This document shows positions 17,066 through 26,034 of a stretch of 64,000 bases of DNA, piece by piece; position 1 is the stretch's first letter, and the number at the start of each line of letters is the position of its first letter. Made by a program: the position numbers and the translations under genes. Source of the DNA: Streptomyces cyanogenus (GTDB lineage: Bacteria; Actinomycetota; Actinomycetes; Streptomycetales; Streptomycetaceae); assembly GCF_017526105.1 (NCBI RefSeq), contig NZ_CP071839.1:8532001-8596000 (forward strand). Reading direction: 5' to 3'. Under the pieces are notes generated by a model. The model saw nothing but the letters and a program-made list of their open reading frames with translations. It was not told the origin of the DNA and searched no databases.

Positions 17066-17953
17066 TCAGCTGAACGTGTTGCAGCTGGCGACACGGCCGG
17101 AGCGGTAGCCGGTGGAGAACCATTGCTGGCGCTGGCTGGCGGAGCCGTGGGTCCAGGTGTCGGGTGTGACCTTGCCCTGGTAGCGCTGCTGGATACGGTC
17201 GTCTCCGACGGCGGCGGCCGCGTCCAGCCCGCGGTTGATGTCGTCCTTCGTCAAGTCGGTGATCAGTGGCTTACCGCTCTTGGGGTCGGGGATGGTCGTG
17301 GCGTGGTGGGCCCACACTCCGGCGTAGCAGTCCGCCTGCAACTCGAGTTTCACCGAGCCGCTGTTCTGGCCCTTTCCGCTGCCGCGGGAGATCGCTCCGC
17401 TGAGGTCCTGGAAGTGGTGGCCGTATTCGTGCGCGATGACGTAGGCCTCGGCGAACGGGCCGCCCTTGGCGCCGAACTTGCTGCTCAGGTCGTTGAAGAA
17501 GCCGAGGTCGAGATAGACCTTGTCATCGGCTGAGCAGTAGAAGGGGCCGACGTCGGAAGTCGCGTTCCCGCAGCCGGTGTTCACACTGCCGGTGAACAGG
17601 AACGTCGGGGCCTGCTGGTAGGGCTTGCCGGCGGCTGTCTCCGTCTGTTTCCAGAATGCCTGCACGCTGTCGACCACGGCGACGATCCGGCACTGCTCCT
17701 TGCGGTTGGCGTCGGCACCGGTCCGGCAGTCCGCCGCGAGGTCCGCGGCTGACTTGCCGGACGAGGACGTGTCGCTGCTGCCCGAGCCGAACATGCCGGG
17801 GTCGACACCCAAGAGCACGGACGCGACCAGCACCACGATTCCGACCAGTCCTCCGCCGATGGTCTTCCCGCCGCCCGGGATCCCACCCAGCGCACCTCCC
17901 CGACCGTCCTCGACCTCGGACGTGTCCAGAGCAGCATCGTCATCGAATTGCAT
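17066..17953 (-). CDS. YpfJ-family neutral zinc metallopeptidase, membrane-anchored
   Basis: 295 aa. It has an acidic N-terminus, a Gly-rich segment, one membrane helix at about 33-50, and an extracellular domain. The zinc motif HEYGHH is at residues 175-180, followed by ELQADCYAGVWAH, whose Glu is a probable third ligand. Further family signatures are VYLDLGFF, TPDTWTHGSASQRQQWF and a final GRVASCNTF. This is the YpfJ/KPN_02809 family of putative neutral metallopeptidases; substrates are unknown. The ATG at 17953 is chosen because GAGGGAGGG lies 6-7 bp upstream. The gene appears to be monocistronic. Confidence 0.9.
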   Translation of the reverse strand: MQFDDDAALDTSEVEDGRGGALGGIPGGGKTIGGGLVGIVVLVASVLLGVDPGMFGSGSSDTSSSGKSAADLAADCRTGADANRKEQCRIVAVVDSVQAFWKQTETAAGKPYQQAPTFLFTGSVNTGCGNATSDVGPFYCSADDKVYLDLGFFNDLSSKFGAKGGPFAEAYVIAHEYGHHFQDLSGAISRGSGKGQNSGSVKLELQADCYAGVWAHHATTIPDPKSGKPLITDLTKDDINRGLDAAAAVGDDRIQQRYQGKVTPDTWTHGSASQRQQWFSTGYRSGRVASCNTFS

Positions 17954-18198
17954 ACGTTGACCCTCCCTCAAGCAGTACGCCGGACCGCCCCGCGTCGTCC
18001 CGCTCGCCTACCCCGTACGAGGTCATCCCCATCCCGTCCTCTTCCTGCTCCGCCTCTCGGAGGAGCCGGCGGGCGACGCCGTGTCGCTGCTCTGTGGGTG
18101 AACGGCGGACCGCAGTGCGCGGCGAGGGCCCCTCCATGCCGCCGACCGCGCAGTGCGGGCCCCGCCTGTCGCCGGTGCCGGGACCGTGCCCGCGAGGT

Positions 18199-18490
18199 TC
18201 AGACGACGGACGGCCGCCGCGGGTCGGTCGGGACGATCGCGTACTCGTCGAAGAGCCGTTCAAGGGCTTCGTGACCGTCCGTGCGGCGGTACTCCATCTC
18301 GGCCGTCGTCACCGGCATTACCCAGAGAATGCGGGCGTGTCCGTCGGCCAGCGGGCATCTCTCCAGACAGGAGCCGTGGAGGTGGGGGGGGCTGATCAGC
18401 AGGTGGTCGCAGTGGGACCCGGGCAGCCACGGCTCCCCGATGGGCAGGCTGTAGCCGGCGGTGATGTAGGCCCAGCTGTCGGTGCGCGGT
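18199..18490 (-). pseudogene. suppressor-of-fused (SUFU) domain protein, C-terminal remnant
   Basis: The frame reads DSWAYITAGYSLPIGEPWLPG, HLLISPPHLHG, ILWVMPVTTAEMEY and EALERLFDEYAIV, the C-terminal half of bacterial SUFU-domain proteins. The N-terminal half is missing: upstream codons are Ala/Ser-rich and unrelated. Bacterial SUFU proteins are often immunity proteins in toxin systems, but no toxin is visible here. Confidence 0.65.
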
Positions 18491-18888
18491 CCTGGCGAAG
18501 ACGCGGCTGCCGTGCTGACCGCCGCAGCAGTCATCGCCGCAATCCTGGTCGTCCGGGCAGCGGTCCTCCACCAGGGCGGCCGAACACAACGCGCCTGCGC
18601 TGCTCACCCGCCGCGTCGCCGCAGCACACCCCACGCCGACGGGCACAACGCCCCGTCATCTACAGCCACGCTTTCCGACGACACCTCCTCCACCGTACGA
18701 GAGGCTGAGCAGCACGTCCGCCACTGCTGGCGTCAGTTCCAATCTCGGGTCGACCCGCCCGAGTGACCCTGAGCAGACAGAGCGGTAGCCAGCGTGCCCA
18801 GCAGGCATGGGTGCGACGTGGCAGGGCATCCGGGGTGAGGAGCGGGGGTGCCGCCCGTCGACGTCATGGGGTTTGAAGGGGTGAAAAG

Positions 18889-19332
18889 GTGAAGGGCTTC
18901 CGCAGCTTCATCCTGCGCGGCAACGTGGTCGACCTGGCAGTCGGCATCGTGATCGGAGCGGCGTTCACCGCCGTCGTCAACGGCTTCGTCAGCGCCTTTT
19001 TGACCCCGCTCGTGGGACTGGCCACCGGTGCCACCGGCGACCTGGCCCGCAAGACCTTCACGGTAGGCGCCACCAAGTTCCCCTACGGAGCCTTCATCAA
19101 CGCGGCGATCAGTTTCCTCCTCATCGCCAGCGCCCTGTACTTCCTCGTCGTACTCCCGATCAACAAGCTGCACGAGCGTCTCGCTCCCCACCACGACGTA
19201 CAGGCCCCCAAGCGGGACTGCCCCGAGTGCCTCAGCCCCGTCCCGGCCCAGGCCCGACGCTGCGCCTCCTGCACCGTCCCCCTGCCGGCGGTACCCGCCC
19301 AGGCCGGGGAGACAACCCAGCGGGCCGGGTGA
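18889..19332 (+). CDS. mscL: large-conductance mechanosensitive channel MscL
   Basis: 147 aa from a GTG start with GAAGGGG upstream. KGFRSFILRGNVVDLAVGIVIG is the MscL N-terminal amphipathic helix and first membrane helix. The periplasmic loop is about 45-65 and the second helix about 70-90 (FINAAISFLLIASALYFLVV). MscL forms a homopentamer that opens under membrane tension to release solutes in osmotic downshock. The C-terminal tail has two CxxC pairs (C111/C114 and C125/C128), a zinc-ribbon-like addition. No operon partner is visible. Confidence 0.95.
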   Translation: MKGFRSFILRGNVVDLAVGIVIGAAFTAVVNGFVSAFLTPLVGLATGATGDLARKTFTVGATKFPYGAFINAAISFLLIASALYFLVVLPINKLHERLAPHHDVQAPKRDCPECLSPVPAQARRCASCTVPLPAVPAQAGETTQRAG

Positions 19333-19487
19333 CCGGACCCTGAGCGATGGGTGACAGCCGGGCAACCTCGGTGCTCAACGCTTGGCCGGGTTGTCCCTGC
19401 GGCCGACTCGCAGCGACCGCTTCTCTCTCGTCTGACCACCGACGCGCGCCCTCAGCCCATGCCCCGGGTAGGTGACCGTGCCAAACT

Positions 19488-19512
19488 GCCGCTTCCCGCG
19501 TGCGGGAGCGGC
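19488..19512. terminator. hairpin terminator downstream of mscL
   Basis: GCCGCTTCCCGC and GCGGGAGCGGC pair around a 2-nt tip with one bulged T. It lies about 155 bp beyond the mscL stop. Confidence 0.45.
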
Positions 19513-19639
19513 ATCCTTCGGTCAGGTTTCCGTTTCTCCCGCTGCCGGATGCCCAGCGCTTCTCTGCCGATCATCGCACCCTCTCTCCGCTGGCAAGTGC
19601 TCCTGCGCCCCTCAAAGGGCAAGGTCGACAACACCGTGC

Positions 19640-20370
19640 AGATCCTCGAGGAAGCCGGCCGCCGCTACTGGGCGCCGTGCCGGTACCGAAGCCTCTACCG
19701 CGAGGCGATCACGGCGAAGGACTACGGCCAGGCGGTACCCGTCGTCGTCACCATGCTGGAGCAGCTCCAGGAGCACGGCGCCGACGCGGCGGTGTGGCGG
19801 CGGCTGAGCCGGACGCCGGCCGGCTTCTCGACAGGCTGGCAGATGCCCTGGTCATGGCTTGAGCCCCGGGCGCTGCACGCCCGGGACCGGACCTAGATGA
19901 ACGAAGCCTTCCGCAAGCACCCCTCCGGCCCGGTTCGAGGCCGGCGAACGGCTCTCGGGCTCGCTGCATCCAGCCCTGGAGGGGCGGTGCGCACCAACTT
20001 CCACCTGGGCGAGTACGAGCTCGCCGGCTTCGCGGCCATGAAAGCAGTCGAGGCCGCCGTCCGCGAAGCCTCCGGCCTCGGCAACTCCCTGGTCGCCGTG
20101 CCTCTCATGGGCGCCGCGTTCCAGCCGTACAAGAACGGCAACGCAGGCGGGCCGCTGGCTGACGCCGGGGCCGAAGGCGGCGAGCAGGAAGCCGACTCGG
20201 CTCTCGTCGCCGGAGCCCTGTGCACGCGTTCAAGACCCCGTCCAGCCACCGCACTGTGAAGTCGACGACCCGGTCGAGGCTGCCGAAATCATCCACTTCG
20301 CCGACCTGCTGCTGCGCCAGGTCGAACGGACCAAGCAGCGTGCGACGAATCTTGAGGCCGGAGACCGATG
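19640..20370 (+). pseudogene. TIGR02391-family protein, multiply frameshifted
   Basis: Segments in different frames join into one protein. They are VQILEEAGRRYWAPC with AKDYGQAVPVVVTML, then LLDRLADALVMA, MNEAFRKHP, RFEAGERLSGSLHPALEG, VRTNFHLGEYELAGFAAMKAVE with GNSLVAVPLM, and finally DPVEAAEIIHFADLLLRQVE up to a TGA at 20368-20370. The later parts match the TIGR02391 (Ymh-like) family. Three or more frameshifts make it non-functional as read. Confidence 0.65.
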
Positions 20371-20434
20371 AAGGGTTTTCGCAGAGTGCCCGACCCTGAC
20401 AACGTAGCCGAGCAGCCCGCCCCCGGCGTATCCG

Positions 20435-21379
20435 TCACTGGCCGGTCCGGTTGAGGAGGGGCTGTTGAGAGGCGGTCGGTGGTGCAAATAGTGCCTGGAC
20501 GGTTTCGGCGGCCAGGTCTCGCAGCCAGGCGTGGGCGCGGTCGTCGTCGTAGCGCTGGTGCCACAGCAGGTACAGGGGGACCTCGGGCAGCGGGAGTGGC
20601 GGCGGCAGTGTGGCGAGGCCGAGTTGTTCCCGGGCTGCGCGGGTGACCGCGTCCGGGAGGGTGACGACCAGGTCGGTATCGCGGGCGAGTTGCAGCGCGA
20701 AGGCGGCGGTGGGCCCGGCGGCGACGACGCGCCGCTGGAGGCCGCGGGTGGTCAGGGCGTCGTCGATCGGGTCACGCAGGTTTCCGCGTCGCGAAACGGT
20801 GAGGTGTTCGGCGGCTGCGTAGCGCTCGATGCTCAGCGGGTCTTCGGTGAGGGGGTGGCCCGGTCGGACGGCGACGACCAGTCGGTCGCTGCCGACGAGG
20901 CGGTGGCGGATGTCCGGGAGCGTTGGGGCGCCGGAGCTCGATTCGAGGTCGACCTCACCCCGGCGCAGCTCGGCGTCGTCCGTCCCGGGCTCGGCGGACA
21001 GGCGCAGCCGGACGCCGGGGGCCTGGCGGTGGACGGCGGTGATCAGGGCGGTGCCGCAGGCGGCGGTCAGGGCGTCGTGCCAGCGCACGGTGAACACCCG
21101 GTCCAGAGCTGCCAGGTCGAGTTCTTGCTGGGCGGAGAGAAGGTCGTGGGCCTGTTGTACGAGGGTATGGACCTGGGCGCGCATGGCCAGTGCCCGGGGG
21201 GTGGGAACCATGCTGCGGCCGGTGCGGACCAGGATCTGGTCACCGGTGGCCTTGCGGATGCGGCCCAGGGAGCGGCTCATCGCCGGTGCGGTGACGTGGA
21301 GGCGTGCTGCGGCGCCGGCGACGCTGCCCTCTTCCAGCAGTGCGTCCAGGGCCATGAGCAGGTTCAGATCCACTTGCAT
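20435..21379 (-). CDS. LysR-family transcriptional regulator
   Basis: 314 aa. The N-terminal HTH starts at once (DLNLLMALDALLEEGSVAGAAARLHVTAPAMSRSLGRIR in two parts, residues 4-45). An effector-binding domain follows: LRLSAEPGTDDAELRRGEVDLE, ALQLARDTDLVVTLP. The ATG at 21379 gives the standard LysR length; the longer upstream frame crosses the divergent gene. It is divergent from an inositol-monophosphatase-like gene whose promoter lies in the 114-bp gap, the classic LysR target arrangement. The inducer is unknown. Confidence 0.9.
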   Translation of the reverse strand: MQVDLNLLMALDALLEEGSVAGAAARLHVTAPAMSRSLGRIRKATGDQILVRTGRSMVPTPRALAMRAQVHTLVQQAHDLLSAQQELDLAALDRVFTVRWHDALTAACGTALITAVHRQAPGVRLRLSAEPGTDDAELRRGEVDLESSSGAPTLPDIRHRLVGSDRLVVAVRPGHPLTEDPLSIERYAAAEHLTVSRRGNLRDPIDDALTTRGLQRRVVAAGPTAAFALQLARDTDLVVTLPDAVTRAAREQLGLATLPPPLPLPEVPLYLLWHQRYDDDRAHAWLRDLAAETVQALFAPPTASQQPLLNRTGQ

Positions 21380-21410
21380 GAAAGTAACTCTACAACTGAA
21401 TAGCATGCAC

Positions 21411-21439
21411 TTGTTGTTAATGATGGGGAGGCCTACCTT
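21411..21439 (+). promoter_or_regulatory. sigma70-like promoter with LysR-type site
   Basis: TTGTTG at 21411-21416 and TACCTT at 21434-21439 are separated by exactly 17 bp and fit -35 and -10 boxes for the phosphatase-like gene at 21494. Just upstream, ACAAC and GTTGT form an interrupted inverted repeat over the -35 box, a possible LysR site. Confidence 0.5.
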
Positions 21440-21493
21440 CGAAGTGCGGGCGAGAGACAAGCCGCCCGCACACATCGAACCCAGGAGCCCACC

Positions 21494-22306
21494 ATGAGCA
21501 CAGCCATGCCTTTCGCCGCCGACACGACGCTCCTGTCCGAGGTGACCGCCGCGGTGAAGACCGCAGGCCTCACCCTGCGCGAGCGCCACACCCCGCACGC
21601 CCGGGGCGTGAGTCTGGAGGAGGTCGTCGCTGAGATCCACGCCAACGACGACGCGGTGCTGGACGTGCTGCGGGAGCCGCTGCTGCGGGCCCGGCGGGGA
21701 TCGCAGTGGGCCGAGGACGAGCTGGCCGGCGGTGCGCTCCCGTCGGGGGAGTGGTGGGTCGTCGACCCCGCCGAGGGCAACATCAACCACGTTCACGGCA
21801 TGGAGGACTGGGCCGTGACCGCCACCCTGGTCCGCGACAACCAGCCGGTCCTCACCGTCGTCCACCTGCCACTGACCGGCGACACCTACACCGCTGTCGC
21901 CGGCGGCGGTGCCCGCCTCAACGACCGGCCCCTGAAGGTGTCCGGCAAGACCGATCTGGGCGCCGCGCTCACCGGCACCGGCCAGGCCAGGCCCGGCGAG
22001 GACGAGCGCACCTTCCGGCGGATCGGTGACTCGGTCACCGCCATGCTCATCAACGGCCTGGTCGTGCGCGTGTCCGTTCCCGCCACGATGCAGCTCATCC
22101 ACGTCGCCGCCGGACGCACGGACGCCTTCTGGCAGTTCTCCGACGTTCGCTCCGGTCTGGTCGCCGGTGCGCTGCTGGTCTCCGAGGCCGGAGGCACCGT
22201 CACCGACCTGGCGGGCGAGCCCTGGAACACGGGCAGCCGCGACTTCCTGGCCGCCGCCCCCGGCATCCACACCGCCGCCCTCAAGGTCCTGTCGCCGATC
22301 GCCTGA
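21494..22306 (+). CDS. inositol-monophosphatase-like protein with altered metal motif
   Basis: 270 aa with the fold pattern of the FIG superfamily. The motif WWVVDPAEGNINHVHG at 87-102 stands where IMPases have DPxDGTxNFxHG; E94 replaces the second Asp and N96 the Thr. The acidic EDE at 74-76 fits the upstream metal ligand. FSDVRSGLVAGALLVSEAGG near the C-terminus matches the second metal/substrate motif, where the usual WDxAAG is changed to DVRSGL. It may be an inactive or re-targeted member rather than a classical phosphatase. It is probably co-transcribed with the next gene and controlled by the divergent LysR protein. Confidence 0.8.
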   Translation: MSTAMPFAADTTLLSEVTAAVKTAGLTLRERHTPHARGVSLEEVVAEIHANDDAVLDVLREPLLRARRGSQWAEDELAGGALPSGEWWVVDPAEGNINHVHGMEDWAVTATLVRDNQPVLTVVHLPLTGDTYTAVAGGGARLNDRPLKVSGKTDLGAALTGTGQARPGEDERTFRRIGDSVTAMLINGLVVRVSVPATMQLIHVAAGRTDAFWQFSDVRSGLVAGALLVSEAGGTVTDLAGEPWNTGSRDFLAAAPGIHTAALKVLSPIA

Positions 22307-22354
22307 CCGGACACCTCCGCTCCACCCATCTCACACCGCAAGGAGCATCACCTC

Positions 22355-22999
22355 ATGACCAGCATCGGCATCCTGGGAGCCGGCCGCGTCGGCACCAACC
22401 TCGCCGGCAAGCTCTCCGCAGCCGGACACCGTGTCACCCTCGGTGTCCGGAACTCGGAAGAGACCGCAGCCCTTGCCGCCGGCATCGCCCCGCAGATTGC
22501 CTTCGCCGACCAGCGCACCACCGCCCGCACCGCGGACATCGTGATCAACGCGACGCCTGGCGACACCTCCCTGGGTCGCCTGGCCGGCCTGCGCACCGAG
22601 CTCTCCGGGAAACTCCTCGTCGATGTCTCCAACGCCACCCGCGACGCCGATGACGGCCTGCCCGGCGACCTGTGCTATCCCGGCAGCAGCCTCGCCGAGC
22701 AACTCCAGGCCGCCCTCCCCGACACCCCCGTCGTCAAGACCCTCAACACCATGCTGTTCATGGTCATGACCGCTCCCGAAACCCTGAGCACCCCACCGAC
22801 CGCCTATCTGTCGGGCGATGACCAGAACGCGAAGAAGACCGTCACCGGCCTGCTCGGCGACCTGGGCTGGCAGCCCGCATGGATCCAGGATCTCGGCGGC
22901 ATCACCACAGCCCGCGCTACCGAGGCCATGATCCTCGTGGTTCCCCACATCCTGCGCCGGCACGGCTTCGAGCCCTTCGCCGTCTCCCTCGCCCGCTGA
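22355..22999 (+). CDS. NADPH-dependent F420 reductase-like oxidoreductase
   Basis: 214 aa. The N-terminal Rossmann motif is GILGAGRVGTNLAGKL at residues 5-20, with VTLGVRNSEE as the NADP phosphate-binding strand. Downstream, DIVINATPGD, LLVDVSNAT, VVKTLNTMLF and a final helix match the PF03807-type F420:NADP oxidoreductase family. The protein probably moves hydride using NADP and either F420 or a small substrate. AAGGAG lies 8-9 bp before the ATG. It follows the IMPase-like gene by 48 bp. Confidence 0.82.
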   Translation: MTSIGILGAGRVGTNLAGKLSAAGHRVTLGVRNSEETAALAAGIAPQIAFADQRTTARTADIVINATPGDTSLGRLAGLRTELSGKLLVDVSNATRDADDGLPGDLCYPGSSLAEQLQAALPDTPVVKTLNTMLFMVMTAPETLSTPPTAYLSGDDQNAKKTVTGLLGDLGWQPAWIQDLGGITTARATEAMILVVPHILRRHGFEPFAVSLAR

Positions 23000-23019
23000 G
23001 CCGCAAGAGACGCCCGAAC

Positions 23020-23361
23020 TCATCGGCATTGATCATGCCTGCTCCACCCGAGGGGACTCCCGAAGCCGTCGACAAACGACTCCTCTTTCCGGGCTCTGGC
23101 CCACTCGTTGCGGAGTCGTGACGCTCGGTCAGCCAGCAGGACCCGTTTGCGAAGGAGTTCGAATCCTGCACGGCCAAACATCTGACGCTTGAGCAGCTTG
23201 ATCCGGTTGGCGTGGCCTTCGACGACGCCCGAGTTCCATGGCTGCGTGAGGCCGGCGATGACCGCGTCGAGGTCGCGTTCAAGATGCTGAGCGAATTGCG
23301 GCCGTACTTCGTCCACGGCGCAGAACCGTCGGCCACTTGTCCACCGGCCGGGCGAACCCAC
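23020..23361 (-). pseudogene. ISL3-family transposase, C-terminal remnant
   Basis: The frame holds FAQHLERDLDAVIAGLTQPW, NSGVVEGHANRIKLLKRQMF and GRAGFELLRKRVLL, the closing part of ISL3 transposases including the conserved catalytic Glu region. The upstream two-thirds is missing and the tail runs into unrelated codons. Terminal repeats are not evident. Confidence 0.8.
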
Positions 23362-23579
23362 CCTGGACGACCGCCCCGCCGTTGGTCATGCCGCGAGGTC
23401 CCCAGGGCTGATGCCGCATCCCGCAGACGCGTAACCCAGGCGGCACCTGCCTGAGCATGTGTGCCGGCACGCTCCCTCCGAGGCAGATCAGGCTGCCCCC
23501 TTGTGGCCCCGTCGACTCACCACCAACTCCGTGATGCACGCCCGGGCGTGCATGTCCGTGTCGCCGCCGTGCTCACCGC

Positions 23580-23757
23580 TCATGAAGTAGGGGTGGTCGT
23601 GGCGGACAAGGGCCCAGGCCGGAGTCCCCGTAAGTGCGTCCAGGTACGGCAGGGGGACGCCGATGAGGAGCAAGGCCGCGGGCTCTTCCTCGTCGAGTGC
23701 CTGGCCACCCGCTACGAGGTCCAGCCGACGGAAGACGGCACCACGGTCCGCCCCTGA
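23580..23757 (+). pseudogene. HATPase_c anti-sigma-type ATP-binding protein, C-terminal remnant
   Basis: The frame ending at a TGA at 23755-23757 holds DEEQGRGLFLVECLATRYEV followed by QPTEDGTTV. This is the G2-box end of the HATPase domain of RsbW/SpoIIAB-like kinases common in Streptomyces. The N-box is missing in this frame. A start further left at 23461 would add unrelated sequence. Confidence 0.5.
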
Positions 23758-24035
23758 ACCGGTCCGCACTGCCCAACTCCCCACCCCGACAAGGGCGTGC
23801 AGCGACACGGCGTGGGGGCCGCACCACCCTCCTTCGACCATGGGTTGATTGAGCAGTCGTTTCTCCATGGCGTCTTTGCTGCCCCGCAGGCAGGGCTTCC
23901 AGGAGGTGGCCGGGCGGCGGCGTCCTGGGCTCCCGTTCGCTGAGCGTTCGAGGGTGACGCCGATCGCGGCGTGTACGTCCGTCTGCGGCAGCACAGCTTG
24001 CCCTGGGACGATCGGCACGTCGTGGTAGAGGACAC
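23758..24035. other. short gene-free stretch
   Basis: No credible coding frame; some conserved-looking codons on the minus strand next to the dehalogenase stop have no start or end of their own. Confidence 0.3.
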
Positions 24036-24908
24036 CTATTGGCGCGCCAGGCCATGGCGGTCGGCCCAGGCGTTGATCGCCGCGGCCAGTTCCTCGGGGC
24101 GGTCCTCCGGGGAGTGGTGACCGGCGAGGCCGTGACGGGAGACCTCCAGGCCTGCGATGTTTTCCTCGCACCAGGCCACGGCCCTCGGGTCGGTCATCGC
24201 ACCGGGCCCCGGCTCGAACGCGGCAAGCAGCTTGGGGACTTCGGGGCTTTGGGCCAGCCAAGCGTCGTAGTGCTCGACGCGGGCCACGACGTCGGCGGGC
24301 TGGCTGTCCAGGGGCATCATGCGCGTCCACGCCAACACCGGGCGGCGGCTCCGCGGGGTGGGAAAGGGGCGGCGGTAGACCTCCAGGTCGGCAGGGGCGA
24401 GGGGGGTGGCGACCGTGTCCGGGAGCCCTTCGATGAACAGCGACTTCTCCAGGACCATCGCTTCGCCCACCCCGGGGGTGCGCAGGAGGGTGAACAACTC
24501 CCGCCCCGCAGCCGGGAACTCGTCGCCGACCAGCGGCTTGATGATTGTCTCGGTGAAGGCGAGACCGCGGACCCGGCCCGGGAGACGGGCGGCCCGGTCG
24601 AAGGCGAGCGCGCCGCCCCAGTCGTGGCCGACGAGGACGGCCTCGGTAAGGCCGAGGGCGTCGAACCAGGCGTCGAGGTAGCGGGCGTGGTCGTCGAAGG
24701 AGTAGGCGAGGTCGGGCTTCCCGGAGTCGCCCATGCCGATGAGGTCCGGGGCCAGCAGGCGGCGGCCGGGCGCGGCCACACCCGGCAGGACGTTCCGCCA
24801 CAGGTGGGAGGAGGTGGGGTTGCCGTGGAGGAAGACGAACGGCAGCCCGGCGGGGTCGCCGGACTCGCGGTAGTGGAGGGTGGACTCGAGGATGGGAAGG
24901 GTGGGCAT
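24036..24908 (-). CDS. haloalkane-dehalogenase-like alpha/beta hydrolase
   Basis: 290 aa. FLHGNPTSSHLWRN carries the halide-stabilising Asn (N30). VGHDWGGALAFDRAARLPGRV holds the nucleophile D96 with the adjacent Trp 97, a haloalkane dehalogenase signature (a Ser here would mean an esterase). AGHHSPEDRPEELAAAI near residue 265 supplies the catalytic His, and the cap domain lies between. The reaction is hydrolytic dehalogenation or a close variant; the real substrate is unknown. It is the third gene of an operon, 32 bp after the flavin/F420 oxidoreductase gene, under the divergent TetR gene. Confidence 0.87.
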   Translation of the reverse strand: MPTLPILESTLHYRESGDPAGLPFVFLHGNPTSSHLWRNVLPGVAAPGRRLLAPDLIGMGDSGKPDLAYSFDDHARYLDAWFDALGLTEAVLVGHDWGGALAFDRAARLPGRVRGLAFTETIIKPLVGDEFPAAGRELFTLLRTPGVGEAMVLEKSLFIEGLPDTVATPLAPADLEVYRRPFPTPRSRRPVLAWTRMMPLDSQPADVVARVEHYDAWLAQSPEVPKLLAAFEPGPGAMTDPRAVAWCEENIAGLEVSRHGLAGHHSPEDRPEELAAAINAWADRHGLARQ

Positions 24909-24940
24909 CGCGGGGTCACTTCGCTTTCAGTACGGGGGCT

Positions 24941-25345
24941 TCAGAGGTTGAGGCTCAGGACGTGGTCGACGGCGATCTCGACGACGACCAGGTCCAGCGG
25001 GGCGGGCGGGGCCGCGCGGTAGCGGACGATGTAGCGGCGGACCGCCTCGGCCAGGCGCGCGGGGTCGTCGGTGACGGTGGCCCGGCCTTCGAGGGTGACC
25101 CAGCGAAAGCCGTCCGCCTGGCAGAGCGCGACGCGGACCGCCGGGCCGCCCGCCGCCACGTTCCGGGCCTTCCGGGCCCTGGCCCGGGTGGTGACCCGGG
25201 CCAGGCCGGTGGACGCGTCGAAGGTGAAGCGGACGGGGGTGACGTGCGGGGTGCCGTCGCGGCGGAGGGTGGTGAAGGTGGCCGGGTAGGGGCGAGTGAG
25301 GAACGCCCTCGTGCCGAACGGTAGTTCGGCGGTCACCCGGCTCAC
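24941..25345 (-). CDS. PPOX-class (pyridoxamine-oxidase-like) F420- or flavin-dependent oxidoreductase
   Basis: 134 aa from a GTG start with AGGAAG upstream. FLTRPYPATFTTLRRDGTPHVTPVRF is the split-barrel cofactor-binding strand pair, followed by RARKARNVAAGGPAVRVALC and WVTLEGRATV. This matches PPOX-class F420-dependent reductases and PNPOx-like proteins. The GTG overlaps the stop of the upstream oxidoreductase gene (GTGA at 25345-25342), which indicates translational coupling. It is the middle gene of a TetR-controlled operon. Confidence 0.85.
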   Translation of the reverse strand: MSRVTAELPFGTRAFLTRPYPATFTTLRRDGTPHVTPVRFTFDASTGLARVTTRARARKARNVAAGGPAVRVALCQADGFRWVTLEGRATVTDDPARLAEAVRRYIVRYRAAPPAPLDLVVVEIAVDHVLSLNL

Positions 25346-26034
25346 TTCTTCCTCACGCCCTCGTTCCAGATCAGCTTGGCGATATTCGGCTTCACGGCCG
25401 TGGTGATGACGCCCATGGCTGTCCGGACGTACCGCCGTTCCTCCAGCTCGCGCAGCATGCTCGCGGCGAGGTCGGCGCGGGCGGTGAAGACGCCGTCGGC
25501 GCTGGTCTCGGCGGTGTGGTATTCCGTGACGACGGGGTTCTCGAACAGGCCCGAGGGCCGCACGAGGGTCCAGTCGAGGCCCGTCTGACGGATCACGTCC
25601 TCCATGCGGCGCATGTCCTCGTGAAGGGTGCGGCCCAGGCGCCGGTTCACCAGCGGGTCGAGCACATGGTTGAAGAAAAGCGCGCCGGTGGGACGCCAGT
25701 TCGGGTCGGCGATGCTGGAGCTTACGGCGAGAAGTCGCTTGATGCCGTGGCGGGCCATAGCCCCGGTGATGGCTGTGGCGCTCGCCGAGTACGTGGTGAT
25801 GGTCTCCTTGCTGAAGCGTGCGCCCAGCGCGGAGAGGACGGCGTCCGTCCCGCCGAGCGCGGCATCGACGGCCACCGGGTCGGTGGCGTCGGCGACGGCC
25901 ACGGTGAGGCCGGGCCGCGCGGGCAGGGAGCCGGGGCGGCGGGTCACGGCGACGACCTGGTGGCCGGCGGCGAGGGCCTGCTCGGTGAGGTGGCGGCCGG
26001 TCGGTCCGTTGGCGCCGAAGACTGCGATACGCAT
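25342..26034 (-). CDS. NAD(P)-binding SDR-like protein (PF13460)
   Basis: 230 aa. RIAVFGANGPTGRHLTEQAL at 2-21 is the GxxGxxG Rossmann motif of atypical, NmrA/YwnB-like SDRs. VAVTRRPGSL, VADATDPVAVDAALGGTDAVLSALG and LAVSSS follow in the expected order, then a DWTLVRPSGLFENP loop. The catalytic Tyr-Lys pair of classical SDRs is absent, as is usual for this class. It is the first gene of a three-gene operon divergent from a TetR gene and may act as a reductase or a redox sensor. Confidence 0.88.
   Translation of the reverse strand: MRIAVFGANGPTGRHLTEQALAAGHQVVAVTRRPGSLPARPGLTVAVADATDPVAVDAALGGTDAVLSALGARFSKETITTYSASATAITGAMARHGIKRLLAVSSSIADPNWRPTGALFFNHVLDPLVNRRLGRTLHEDMRRMEDVIRQTGLDWTLVRPSGLFENPVVTEYHTAETSADGVFTARADLAASMLRELEERRYVRTAMGVITTAVKPNIAKLIWNEGVRKK

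Noticed and set aside
21380..22270. N-terminal extension of the LysR gene to 611 codons
   Set aside because: The added part is the antisense of the IMPase-like gene and has unnatural composition; a normal LysR protein begins at 21379.
23155..23170. GTTCGAATCC-like sequence resembling a tRNA T-loop
   Set aside because: It lies inside the ISL3 transposase remnant. No acceptor stem, anticodon arm or D-loop could be assembled around it.
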